Part shown: positions 42,389 through 50,660 of the stretch, one piece after another | Layout: every line of letters begins with the position of its first letter | How positions within the stretch are numbered: position 1 is the first letter of the stretch | Origin: Deltaproteobacteria bacterium | Lineage (GTDB): Bacteria; Desulfobacterota; BSN033; UBA1163 | Direction of reading: 5' to 3' | Length of the DNA: 64,000 nt | NCBI GenBank assembly: GCA_016875195.1 | Contig: VGRY01000004.1 | Coordinates: 1 to 64,000, forward strand | The notes under the pieces: model-generated | What the model was told of the DNA's origin: nothing | Databases searched by the model: none | Seen by the model: the letters and a program-made list of their open reading frames with translations, nothing else | Made by a program: the position numbers and the translations under genes

Positions 42389-43704
42389 AAGAGATTGTCT
42401 CCAAGGTACGAGAGGCCGGCGTCGTCGGCGCGGGAGGGGGAGGTTTCCCAACCCATGTGAAGATCGACACGTCGGTCGATGTTGTCCTGGCGAATGGGGC
42501 CGAGTGCGAGCCTCTGCTGCACTGCAATCAAGAACTCATGAACCGGGAAGCGGGGAAAATCCTGGAAGGGCTTCGGTGGGTTCGGGAGGCAACCAGCGCA
42601 AAGAAGGCTCTTGTCTGCCTGAAAAAGAAATACGAGAAGGCGATCGAGGCATTCAGAGCGCACGGAGGGGGAAAAGAGTTCGAGCTCTTTGTGATGGATG
42701 ATTTCTATCCGGCGGGTGATGAATTTTCTCTGGTTTATGAGGTTACCCGGAGGCAGGTCCCTGAGGCGGGAATTCCTCTCATGGTGGGCGTTGTGGTCAG
42801 CAACGTGGAGAGCCTGTATAACATCGCCAGGGCAATGCAAGGGATTCCCGTCACCGAGAGGATGCTGACCGTCGCCGGAGCGGTTCGAAAACCCGTGAGC
42901 CTCAACGTTCCCATAGGAATATCCGCAGAAGAATGCATTGTCTTGGCCGGCGGGCCCACGGTTGACGAATACCGCATCCTTGCCGGAGGGCCCATGATGG
43001 GAAAATTGGTGGAGCCCGACTACCCCGTCCAGAAGACCACAAGCGGGATCGTGGTACTTCCCTCTGATCATCCGGTCATTCAAAAAAAGAGGCTGGACAT
43101 TAAGGACATCGTGCGAAGAGCCAAAGCCGCCTGCATCCAGTGCTTTTCTTGCACAGAAATGTGCCCTCGCTACCTTTTGGGTCACCGATTGGAGCCGCAT
43201 AAGATCATGCGATCTACCAGTTATGGCCGGGCCGATACAGATATCTTGACCCAGGCCATTCTCTGCTGCGAATGCGGCGTCTGTGAGCTCTTTGCCTGCC
43301 CCATGTTCTTGTCCCCCCGGGAGATGAATGCCCTCCTCAGGAAGAAATTTGGAGAGCAAGGAGTGCGATGGCCTGGACCGAAGAGAGAATGCGAGACCTA
43401 TTCAACCAGGGAGGGGCGAAAAATCCCGATCGGCCGCCTGGTCGGTCGTTTGGGTATCAAAGCGTACGATCTCCCCGCTCCCTTTACAACGATAAAACAA
43501 GCTCCTGATCGCGTCACAATCCCGTTAAGCCAGCACACGGGGGCGGCGGCCATTCCAGTCGTGAAGGTGGGCGACCGGGTTGAAGCAGGGCAACCGGTGG
43601 GGGAAATTCCTGAAAAGAAACTGGGGGCAAGGGTTCATGCCAGCATCCGGGGCAGAGTGACACAAGTAGGCAAGACGGTCGTCATCGAGGCCATCAAGAA
43701 TTGA
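42385..43704 (+). CDS. PduS/RnfC-like flavin and 4Fe-4S protein
   Basis: This 439-residue protein has the RnfC/PduS N-terminal nucleotide-binding block (GVVGAGGGGFPTH, LANGAECEPLL) and a central SLBB-like region. Two 4Fe-4S motifs follow: CIQCFSCTEMCP near 248-259 and CCECGVCELFACP near 290-302. The C-terminal biotinyl-lipoyl-like domain contains VGDRVEAGQPVGEI. PduS uses FMN and Fe-S clusters to pass electrons from NADH. Here it probably reoxidises NADH made in the lumen and works with the neighbouring BMC-T protein that can hold a cluster at its pore. No B12 enzyme is present, so cobalamin reduction is unlikely to be its role. Confidence 0.9.
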   Translation: MKEIVSKVREAGVVGAGGGGFPTHVKIDTSVDVVLANGAECEPLLHCNQELMNREAGKILEGLRWVREATSAKKALVCLKKKYEKAIEAFRAHGGGKEFELFVMDDFYPAGDEFSLVYEVTRRQVPEAGIPLMVGVVVSNVESLYNIARAMQGIPVTERMLTVAGAVRKPVSLNVPIGISAEECIVLAGGPTVDEYRILAGGPMMGKLVEPDYPVQKTTSGIVVLPSDHPVIQKKRLDIKDIVRRAKAACIQCFSCTEMCPRYLLGHRLEPHKIMRSTSYGRADTDILTQAILCCECGVCELFACPMFLSPREMNALLRKKFGEQGVRWPGPKRECETYSTREGRKIPIGRLVGRLGIKAYDLPAPFTTIKQAPDRVTIPLSQHTGAAAIPVVKVGDRVEAGQPVGEIPEKKLGARVHASIRGRVTQVGKTVVIEAIKN

Positions 43705-43725
43705 GAGCGCCGATAGGAGAGAGCC

Positions 43726-44277
43726 GTGGCAGAAAAAGCGGTAGGGCTCGTTGAATTCATCAGTATTGCCAGAGGGATCGAGGCCACGGATGAAATGGTT
43801 AAAGTGGCCGAGGTCAATCTCCTTCTGTCAAGGACCATTTGCTCGGGAAAATACATCACCCTGATCGGCGGAGATGTCGGCGCTGTGGAACGGGCGATCG
43901 ATACCGGGGTGAAAATTGCCGGTGAGACCTTGGTCGACCAGTTTATTCTTCCCAACGTCCATCCCTCGGTCATTCCCTCAATTACGGCCACAACACCCAT
44001 TGAGGACCTGAGATCACTGGGGATCATCGAAACCTTTTCCGTCGCCGCCAGCATCGTGGCGGCGGACACAGCCGTCAAAGCCGCTTCCGTCGATCTGGTT
44101 GAGATACGGGCGGCCATTGGTCTGGGCGGAAAATCCTTTGTCATTTTGAACGGAGATGTGGCCGATATTCGGACCGCTGTGGAACGCGGTGAGGAGAGGG
44201 CTCGGAAAGAGGGAACCCTGGTCTACAGCATTGTGATCCCGGCCCCACGAAAAGAGCTGCTTGACGCGCTTTTATGA
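43726..44277 (+). CDS. PduT-like tandem BMC-T shell protein with pore cysteine
   Basis: The protein has 183 residues in two BMC domains (about 1-90 and 95-183). The first domain has Cys39 in RTICSGKY at the position where PduT places the cysteine that binds a 4Fe-4S cluster at the trimer pore. The second begins LRSLGIIETFSVAASIVAADTAVKAA. A cluster here would make the shell electron-conducting, consistent with the adjacent PduS-like gene. The GTG start has AGGAGAGAG upstream. Confidence 0.9.
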   Translation: MAEKAVGLVEFISIARGIEATDEMVKVAEVNLLLSRTICSGKYITLIGGDVGAVERAIDTGVKIAGETLVDQFILPNVHPSVIPSITATTPIEDLRSLGIIETFSVAASIVAADTAVKAASVDLVEIRAAIGLGGKSFVILNGDVADIRTAVERGEERARKEGTLVYSIVIPAPRKELLDALL

Positions 44278-44305
44278 GTCTACGGCTTGAGAAAGGAAAT
44301 GAGAG

Positions 44306-44602
44306 ATGAAAGAGCTGATTACTGCAGAAATGGTCAGAGAGATGGCAGCCAAGAGCCTGAAGCAGATTTTCGTCTCCTCCAACACGATCATGACTCATGC
44401 CGCCCGTGATCAGGCCGCAGAGCTGGGCCTTGAGGTTGTGGAGGGAGTTTCTGCTGCTTCCGCCTCCGAAGGAAAGGACTTGAAGGGGATCCGGGATGCG
44501 GTGGTCCAATGCCTGAAAGACGAATTCAAAGATCAGCCTCTGAATGAGGAGACGGTAAGGACGATTGTGAAGAGGGTGATTGACAGGCTGGGGTGTGGGT
44601 GA
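44306..44602 (+). CDS. small microcompartment-associated protein
   Basis: The protein has 98 residues. The N-terminal part (ITAEMVREMAAKSLKQIFVSSNTIMTHAARDQAAELGLEV) resembles short segments found in several metabolosome accessory proteins, but I cannot name it. The C-terminal LNEETVRTIVKRVIDRL is an amphipathic helix like those that bind shell proteins, preceded by a charged linker. It may be lumenal cargo or an assembly factor. It is not PduL, lacking that family's His-rich zinc motifs and length. Confidence 0.55.
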   Translation: MKELITAEMVREMAAKSLKQIFVSSNTIMTHAARDQAAELGLEVVEGVSAASASEGKDLKGIRDAVVQCLKDEFKDQPLNEETVRTIVKRVIDRLGCG

Positions 44603-44648
44603 GCGGGATAGGGCAAATCCGGTGAGATTTGATTAAGGAGGGTTTTAT

Positions 44649-44939
44649 ATGAAAGACGTGGCTTTGGGGTTGGTTGAAACGAAAGGATTGGTCGGATCCG
44701 TTGAAGCGGCGGATGCCATGGTGAAGGCCGCCAATGTACGCCTTGTGGGAAAAGAGTATATTGGAAACGGGTATGTGACGGTCATGGTACGGGGAGACGT
44801 AGGAGCGGTCAAGGCGGCTGTTGATGCGGGAGCAGCAGCGGCAAAGAGAGTGGGAGAGCTGATATCCGCCCATGTCATTCCAAGACCTCATGACGACGTG
44901 GAGACGATTCTGCCAGAGGGGAGCAAGAAAGAAGGTTAA
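44649..44939 (+). CDS. BMC-H shell protein, copy 2
   Basis: The 96-residue BMC-H paralogue of 41660 shares its N- and C-terminal helices almost exactly, but with [13 protein letters not shown] in the pore region and a different tail (EGSKKEG). Two hexamer types with different pore loops probably give different small-molecule permeability. AAGGAGGG precedes the ATG. Confidence 0.95.
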   Translation: MKDVALGLVETKGLVGSVEAADAMVKAANVRLVGKEYIGNGYVTVMVRGDVGAVKAAVDAGAAAAKRVGELISAHVIPRPHDDVETILPEGSKKEG

Positions 44940-44956
44940 ATCAGAAAGAAGCCGGA

Positions 44957-45856
44957 ATGGACCTTCGGGGAGAGAATAAAGGCTACCCTTATCCACTGGG
45001 AGTTCTTCAACGGATAGAAAAACTGGCTGACCGGATGAATCGTCCCAGTCGATGGCTCCTTCCCGAAGGGAGACCGGAGCTCTTCGTCGGCGTGGATTTG
45101 GGGACGAGTTATGTGGTGGTGGTCGTGGTCGATGATCAGGGAGATCCCGTAGGAGGCATGATGCAATTTGCGACGATTGCACGGGAAGGTCTCATCCTCG
45201 ATTATCTTGGGGCCATTGAGATCGTCAAGGGGATGGTGGAAAGTTTACAAAAGGGATTAGGAATTCAGTTAGGGTATGCGTCCACCTCTTTTCCACCGAA
45301 GACCGAATCCGCCAATATCCGGACCACCCAATATGTCGTCGAGTCCGTCGGGATGAAGGTGTTGAAGATTGTGGATGAGCCCTCTGCCGCCAATCGCCTT
45401 TTAAACGTTCAAAACGGAGCTATCGTGGATATCGGCGGCGGAACAACCGGGATTGCCGTCGTTGAGGACGGGGAAATTATTTATACGGGAGATGAGCCCA
45501 CCGGAGGAACTCATCTCAATCTGGTCATTGCCGGAAGAAAAAAAATCTCATTCGAAGAGGCGGAGTCTTACAAACTCGAACATCAAGCAGAGACCCTGGA
45601 GATCACCCTTCCCGTCATTCAAAAGATGGCCACCATCGTTCGGGATCACATCGGTGACCGGAGAGTGGAGGTCGTCCATCTCGTCGGAGGGACGAGCGGC
45701 CTTATCGGGATGGAGAAGGTTGTGGAGGAGGAGCTGGGCATTCCAGTCGGAAAGCCCAGTCATCCCCAGCTGGTTACTCCGTTAGGGATTGCCATCGCTT
45801 GTACGGAAGAAAGATCGGTTCAGTCGGGCCGTCGAGAACCCCTTCGGTCCGTGTGA
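44957..45856 (+). CDS. EutJ-like actin-fold ATPase
   Basis: The protein has 299 residues. Actin/Hsp70-fold phosphate loops are visible: GVDLGTSYVVVVVVD near 47-61 and VDIGGGTTGIAVVEDG near 157-172, followed by VHLVGGTSGLIGMEKV. EutJ is the ethanolamine metabolosome chaperone-like protein; its exact job is unknown, probably assembly or reactivation of cargo. The family member here confirms the metabolosome nature of the operon although no EutBC is present. Its stop overlaps the ribosome site of the next gene. Confidence 0.85.
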   Translation: MDLRGENKGYPYPLGVLQRIEKLADRMNRPSRWLLPEGRPELFVGVDLGTSYVVVVVVDDQGDPVGGMMQFATIAREGLILDYLGAIEIVKGMVESLQKGLGIQLGYASTSFPPKTESANIRTTQYVVESVGMKVLKIVDEPSAANRLLNVQNGAIVDIGGGTTGIAVVEDGEIIYTGDEPTGGTHLNLVIAGRKKISFEEAESYKLEHQAETLEITLPVIQKMATIVRDHIGDRRVEVVHLVGGTSGLIGMEKVVEEELGIPVGKPSHPQLVTPLGIAIACTEERSVQSGRREPLRSV

Positions 45857-45864
45857 GGAGCGTC

Positions 45865-46170
45865 TTGGTCAAAAAGCAAGAAAAGAGCCGAAAATCAAAA
45901 ATGCCGTCTCGGGAAAAAACCAAGGAGTTGTCCCGGAAAATGACGGAAGGTCTCCAAAAAGAATTGGATGGACTTGTCTCCCCAATCTCGGTGAGATCAG
46001 AGCGCCAAGGGGAAACGAAAGAACGCCGGGTTGTCGTTGGGGACGAGACTGTCTTTCAGAAATCCGCGGAGGACGAACAGGTTTCGGAAAACAAACAGGA
46101 AGAAGAAAAGGTCAGGCCCGCAAGGAAACAGGTCAATCCTTGGGGAATCGTTATCGGTGAAACAGATTAG
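45865..46170 (+). CDS. disordered, charged microcompartment-linked protein
   Basis: About 101 residues from a TTG at 45865 with GAGGAG just upstream; a longer frame reaches 45799 inside the EutJ-like gene. The sequence is mostly Lys, Glu, Arg and Gln without hydrophobic core, then ends NPWGIVIGETD, a short hydrophobic peptide. A disordered body with a terminal sticky peptide recalls shell-binding or cargo-linking proteins. I know no family for it. It is tightly spaced between the EutJ-like and BMC-T genes (8 bases to the next ATG). Confidence 0.55.
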   Translation: MVKKQEKSRKSKMPSREKTKELSRKMTEGLQKELDGLVSPISVRSERQGETKERRVVVGDETVFQKSAEDEQVSENKQEEEKVRPARKQVNPWGIVIGETD

Positions 46171-46178
46171 GAGAAACC

Positions 46179-46811
46179 ATGGAAGCGACGGTCGATTTAA
46201 GAGCCTATTTCTATCTGGATAAGATGCAGCCGCAGGTGGCTGCTTACATCGGCACCACAGCCTTCGGTTTTTTGCCCATCGCGGGAGTGGCCTCTTTATT
46301 CATTGAGGTCCGGCCCGGCATGGCGATTAACAACATCACGGACCTCGCCGTCAAGAAATCTGACGTGAAACCAGCCATGCAGATTGTTGAGAGACAGTAT
46401 GGCCTCTTGGAAATCCACTCGGATACCATGGCAGAGGTGGTTCAGGCCGGCACGGCCATACTGGAGGGATTGGGGCTCCAGGAGCACGACCGATTCAAGC
46501 CGAAAATCCTCTCCACAAGAGTGATCACCCGGGTGAACGATTACCATTGCCAGCTGATTAACCGCACCCGCAGCGGTTCCATGCTTCTGGCCGGGCAGAC
46601 GCTCTTCATCCTTGAGGTGGAGCCCGCAGGTTACGCAGCCCTGGCGGCGAACGAAGGTGAAAAATCGACCGACGTCATCCTCGTCGATATGCGGCCCTAC
46701 GGTGCTTCGGGAAGGGTCTATTTGGCGGGAACGGAAGCCAATATCGAAGCCGCGGGAAACGCTTCCATCCAGGCTTTGCAATCCCTGGGAGGCAAAGAGA
46801 TGGGGCGTTAG
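46179..46811 (+). CDS. tandem BMC-T shell protein, copy 1
   Basis: The protein has 210 residues with two BMC-like domains (about 1-105 and 106-205), starting VDLRAYFYLDKMQPQVAAYIGTT. It corresponds to the trimer-forming BMC-T class, whose wide, sometimes gated pores admit larger metabolites. It is closely related, estimated by eye at around 80% identity, to the second copy at 51973, which lies after the amidotransferase genes. GGAGAAACC precedes the ATG. Confidence 0.85.
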   Translation: MEATVDLRAYFYLDKMQPQVAAYIGTTAFGFLPIAGVASLFIEVRPGMAINNITDLAVKKSDVKPAMQIVERQYGLLEIHSDTMAEVVQAGTAILEGLGLQEHDRFKPKILSTRVITRVNDYHCQLINRTRSGSMLLAGQTLFILEVEPAGYAALAANEGEKSTDVILVDMRPYGASGRVYLAGTEANIEAAGNASIQALQSLGGKEMGR

Positions 46812-46845
46812 ATTTCGGTACCATCTTTGAAAGAGGAGAAGATCA

Positions 46846-48264
46846 ATGGGCCTTGATATCAAGCAGATCGATGCGATTGTGGAAAAGATCGTCACTCGCC
46901 TGTCGCAGTCGGAACCCTCTCTTTCATCGGGAATCAAAACAGGAGACGGTATTTTCCAGAATATCGATGAGGCGGTCCGGGCAACCCACCATGCCCAAAG
47001 GGATCTGGTTGAGGGCACCTCGATCGAGAAGCGAAAAGAGATTATCGAAGTCATCCGAAAAGTGGCTCGTGACAACGCCAAAGAGTGGGCGCAGATCGAA
47101 CTCATGGAAGCGGAGATGGGACGGTTCGAAGATAAGGTGAAAAAAATCATTGCTTCTTCGATGGTTCCCGGGATGGAAGACCTGCAGACCGTCGCTTATA
47201 GCGGAGATCGGGGCATGACGATTATTGAAAGGGCTCCCTACGGGGTGATCGGTTCCATCAACCCGATTACCAACGCTATTCCTACCATTCTGTTTAACAA
47301 TATCATGATGATTGCGGGCGGCAATGCCGTCGTTCACAATCCCCACCCCAGGGCAAAGATTTCCTCTGCCAGGGCGATTCAGGCGTTTAACCAGGCCATT
47401 CAAAGCGTTGGAGGTCCCCCTAACCTGACGACGGCCATCGTGGAGCCGACGATCGAATCAGCCCAAGCCCTCATGAAGCATCCTCTTGTCAAACTTCTTG
47501 TGGTGACAGGAGGGCATGGTGTGATTCACGCAGCCCAACAGAGCGGTAAGAAAGTCATCGCGGGCGGACCGGGCAATCCTCCTGCGATCGTGGATGAGAC
47601 CGCGGACCTTGAAAAGGCGGCCCGATTTATCGTCGAGGGGGCTTCGTTCGAAAATGATACGCCCTGCGCCAGCGAGAAAGAGATTATCGCCGTCGAAAGC
47701 GTCGCGGATGAGTTGAAGGTTCAACTCAAGAGAAACGGGGCCTATGAAATCAACGCCCATCAACTCGACCAGCTTGTCTCCAAAGTCTTTCGCGAGGTCC
47801 GTGGCCCTGGAAAGGCTGGTTTGATCAATTATGACTATATCGGGAAAGATGCCGGAGTCCTTTTGGGCCTGATTGGAGTGAAAGGGGCCGAGGATGTTAA
47901 GATTGTGTTTGCAGAGACAGACCGCCATCATCCGCTGGTCTGGACGGAACAGTCCATGCCTCTTCTTCCATTCGTGAGGGTGAAGGACGCCGAAGAGGCG
48001 ATGGATTTAGCCATCGAGGTGGAACAGGGTTTCGGCCACACCATCGTCATCCATTCCATGGATATGGAAAGACTCAGCCGGATGTCCAAAAGAGTGGAAG
48101 CCGCAGTTTTAGTAAAAAATGGATCATCCCTTGCGGGTGTAGGAGTCGCGGGAGAGGGTTTTATTTCATTTCACATTGCCACAGGAGCTGAAGGCCACAC
48201 TTGTCCAACTCTGTTTACTCGACCCCGTCGATGTTGCATGGTGGACTTCTTCAGGCTTAAATAG
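46846..48264 (+). CDS. CoA-acylating aldehyde dehydrogenase with encapsulation-peptide-like N-terminus
   Basis: The protein has 472 residues. The N-terminal KQIDAIVEKIVTRL helix (about 6-19) and a polar linker (SQSEPSLSSGIKTGDG) match an encapsulation peptide, and the PduP/EutE-type fold follows. Landmarks are SINPITNAIPTILFNNIMMIAGGN near 137-160 and the catalytic Cys274 in ENDTPCASEKEI. It oxidises an aldehyde with NAD+ and CoA to an acyl-CoA inside the shell. This is the only canonical metabolosome core enzyme in the locus; no phosphotransacylase or alcohol dehydrogenase is seen nearby. GAGGAGAAG precedes the ATG. Confidence 0.9.
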   Translation: MGLDIKQIDAIVEKIVTRLSQSEPSLSSGIKTGDGIFQNIDEAVRATHHAQRDLVEGTSIEKRKEIIEVIRKVARDNAKEWAQIELMEAEMGRFEDKVKKIIASSMVPGMEDLQTVAYSGDRGMTIIERAPYGVIGSINPITNAIPTILFNNIMMIAGGNAVVHNPHPRAKISSARAIQAFNQAIQSVGGPPNLTTAIVEPTIESAQALMKHPLVKLLVVTGGHGVIHAAQQSGKKVIAGGPGNPPAIVDETADLEKAARFIVEGASFENDTPCASEKEIIAVESVADELKVQLKRNGAYEINAHQLDQLVSKVFREVRGPGKAGLINYDYIGKDAGVLLGLIGVKGAEDVKIVFAETDRHHPLVWTEQSMPLLPFVRVKDAEEAMDLAIEVEQGFGHTIVIHSMDMERLSRMSKRVEAAVLVKNGSSLAGVGVAGEGFISFHIATGAEGHTCPTLFTRPRRCCMVDFFRLK

Positions 48265-48306
48265 GCACTGTCTTTTGGCCTCTCATTTTCCAGGGGTTTC
48301 TGTTTT

Positions 48307-49044
48307 ATGAAAAGGAAAGTTCCAATCGGACTCCTTGTGACTCTGGAAGATGGAAATGATTCTCTGACCAATCCCCGGCCTGTGGAAGTCGCAGGTGGGT
48401 TCCCCGTGCTTATTCCGTATTTTGTAAAGATGGAGACCATCCGGTCTCTCCCCGACCTGGTCGGAGGCCTGATCTTGGCCGGGGGAGGGGATGTGGATCC
48501 CCGTCATTATGGCGAACTTCCCCACCCGAAGCTCAAAGAGGTCGAGCCTCTCAGGGATTCTGTAGAATTGAAAATCGTCCGGGAGGCTCTGGAAAGAGGC
48601 TTGCCGATCCTCGGAATCTGCCGGGGCATCCAAACCCTTAATGTCGCGGCAGGAGGGACACTGTTCCAAGACATCCCGAGTTTCATCTCTACCGATATTG
48701 AACATTCTCAAGATTGGGAATCGGCACTCGATCCCGAAACTTCCCAACAGCACCATCCGATTGAAATCGACCTTTCGAGCCACCTTTTTAAGATGGTTGG
48801 AGAGAAGTCGATCATGGTCAACAGTTTTCATCATCAAGCGGTCAAAGAAGTGGCTCCGGGGTTCAGGGTGACGGCCAGGGCGCCGGATGAGGTGATCGAA
48901 GGGATTGAAAGTGTTCGCCACTCTTTTGTAATCGGGGTTCAATGCCATATCGAACTCCTCTGGGCTAAAGATCCCCGTTGGTTCAACCTTTATCAAACTT
49001 TTGTCAAAGCCTGCGAGGAGTATTATAATTATTTGTGTGAATGA
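48307..49044 (+). CDS. gamma-glutamyl hydrolase (PuuD-like, peptidase C26)
   Basis: The 245-residue class I glutamine-amidotransferase fold has nucleophile Cys105 in GICRGIQTLN, an oxyanion region GGGDVDP near 59-66, and the His/Glu pair in QCHIELLW near 216. In the putrescine pathway PuuD frees glutamate from gamma-glutamyl-GABA. Here it probably removes a gamma-glutamyl group from a metabolic intermediate or end product. With the glutamine-synthetase-like ligase it forms the two ends of a glutamylation cycle. Confidence 0.85.
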   Translation: MKRKVPIGLLVTLEDGNDSLTNPRPVEVAGGFPVLIPYFVKMETIRSLPDLVGGLILAGGGDVDPRHYGELPHPKLKEVEPLRDSVELKIVREALERGLPILGICRGIQTLNVAAGGTLFQDIPSFISTDIEHSQDWESALDPETSQQHHPIEIDLSSHLFKMVGEKSIMVNSFHHQAVKEVAPGFRVTARAPDEVIEGIESVRHSFVIGVQCHIELLWAKDPRWFNLYQTFVKACEEYYNYLCE

Positions 49045-49059
49045 TTAAAGGAGGAAAAA

Positions 49060-49959
49060 ATGTGCGGCATTGCAGGACTGATTGCCCGGGAGAAAGTGGA
49101 TATCGGTCTGACAATCGTAGATATGCTCAATAAACTGAAGCATCGGGGGAGAGATTCCACGGGGTTGGCAGTCTATGAGGACCGAAAGGATATTCAGATC
49201 AAAGTGGCCATGAACAAGGGAGAACTTCAACCCCGTCTCGAATCCATGATATCGAAGTATGGTAAGATCTCGAAGGAGAAGTCCTACCCGAGCATCGGGG
49301 GATATCTCTTCTTCGAAGCTTCCGTTGATATGGATGAAAATAAGATTTCCGAACTCCATAAGGAGATTGACAGAGACCTCGAGCTCTGTGTCCACCACTT
49401 CGGCCGGCGGATCAAGGTTTATAAAGACATAGGGGACGCCGGAGATTTGCAGGGACACTACGATTTTCACGGCATCTATGGAACCCATGGCATCGGCCAT
49501 GTGAGACTGGCCACGGAGAGTGTCGAAAACATCAATTTTGCCCATCCCTTTGTCTCCTACCTCTATTCGGATCTAGCCATCGTCCATAATGGCCAGTTGA
49601 CCAATTATTTCAATATGCGTCGAAAGATGGAGCGCCTCGGGATACAGTTTAAAACCTACAACGATTCTGAGCTGATTGCTCATTATCTGGCCTATCAAAT
49701 GACGGAGCTAAAAAGGGACTTTGAAGGGGCTCTCTGGGGGGGGTTGGAAGTCTTCGATGGTGTCTTCACATTTTTAGCCTCAACGCCAAAATATATCGGA
49801 GTGGTCCGGGACAAGCTGGCGATCAAACCGGTTCTATTCTATGAATCTGAAGACAAGCTTTTCTTGTTCGGGTCAGAGCAAACCTGCATGGCTCCGGTCA
49901 GGGAAGACATTTTTGCGACGGAAATGCATCCGGGAGGAGTAAGGGTATGGTCCATCTGA
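49060..49959 (+). CDS. class II glutamine amidotransferase (GlxB/MgsA-like)
   Basis: The 299-residue protein starts MCGIAGLI, exposing the catalytic Cys at residue 2 after Met removal. The amidotransferase blocks HRGRDSTGLAVY, HGIGHVRLATES and AIVHNGQLTNY follow. In N-methylglutamate synthase and GlxBCD-type enzymes this subunit hydrolyses the amide and feeds ammonia or an amine to the FMN subunit. AAAGGAGG lies upstream. The stop overlaps the next gene's ATG by 13 bases, typical of these three-gene sets. Confidence 0.9.
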   Translation: MCGIAGLIAREKVDIGLTIVDMLNKLKHRGRDSTGLAVYEDRKDIQIKVAMNKGELQPRLESMISKYGKISKEKSYPSIGGYLFFEASVDMDENKISELHKEIDRDLELCVHHFGRRIKVYKDIGDAGDLQGHYDFHGIYGTHGIGHVRLATESVENINFAHPFVSYLYSDLAIVHNGQLTNYFNMRRKMERLGIQFKTYNDSELIAHYLAYQMTELKRDFEGALWGGLEVFDGVFTFLASTPKYIGVVRDKLAIKPVLFYESEDKLFLFGSEQTCMAPVREDIFATEMHPGGVRVWSI

Positions 49960-50645
49960 ACATCAAGGGAATGAAGAGCCGGGAAGTCAATCGAAAGTTG
50001 AGGGAGCTCGTTTTGAAGGAGAAAGAGATCTTCATCGAACACCCGGATTCGATCCATAATTTCGCCACGGCTCTCAAGGGCGACGGGAAGGTTGTTGTCC
50101 GGGGGAGCACGGGGTTTTACACCGGGGGATTTCTGGAAGGCCCGACCTTGATCATTCAAGGCAATACAGGTTTGTACACGGGCGATAATATGATGAGGGG
50201 GATGATCCTCATCGAAAAAAACAGCGGGAGCAACGTGGGACCCTCCATGATCGGCGGAACGATTGTTGTGAAGGGCCACTGTGGAAGTTGGGCTGGCTTC
50301 GGGATGAAAGGGGGAACCCTCCTGATTTGCGGCAATGCCGGAATGTGGACCGGGAAAATGATGCTCGGGGGTCGAATCATTGTTCTCGGCTCGATGGGGA
50401 TGGGGACGGGCGATTCGATTTACAACGGCGTCATTCATACCCTGGATAGAGATGTCGAAAAAAAGTTGGGCAGCAATGTCCAGGTTGTTTCCATCTCTCA
50501 AGAAGAGAAAGAAGAGGTCCATAAGCTCCTTGAACGTTACGGCATAAACCGAAACATTCGGTTGGATGACCTGAAAAGTGTCGTTCCAAAAGTATATGGT
50601 CGCCATGAATATGTATTGTTTAAGCCCACGCATCTTGGGAGATAG
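49947..50645 (+). CDS. GltB C-terminal-type GXGXG subunit (GlxC/MgsB-like)
   Basis: The 232-residue protein has the right-handed beta-helix GXGXG repeats of the glutamate synthase alpha-subunit C-terminus (GSTGFYTGGFLEG, GNTGLYTGDNMMRG, GNAGMWTGKMMLGG). It is the structural subunit linking amidotransferase and FMN parts of a heterotrimeric N-methylglutamate synthase/GlxBCD-like enzyme. It overlaps the amidotransferase gene and is followed by the FMN subunit 15 bases later, so the trio is complete. Confidence 0.9.
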   Translation: MVHLNIKGMKSREVNRKLRELVLKEKEIFIEHPDSIHNFATALKGDGKVVVRGSTGFYTGGFLEGPTLIIQGNTGLYTGDNMMRGMILIEKNSGSNVGPSMIGGTIVVKGHCGSWAGFGMKGGTLLICGNAGMWTGKMMLGGRIIVLGSMGMGTGDSIYNGVIHTLDRDVEKKLGSNVQVVSISQEEKEEVHKLLERYGINRNIRLDDLKSVVPKVYGRHEYVLFKPTHLGR

Positions 50646-50660
50646 GAATGGAGGTATCCC

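Noticed and set aside
42241-43359. Minus-strand frame of 372 codons
   Set aside because: Shadow of the PduS-like and BMC-P genes; composition has no domain character.
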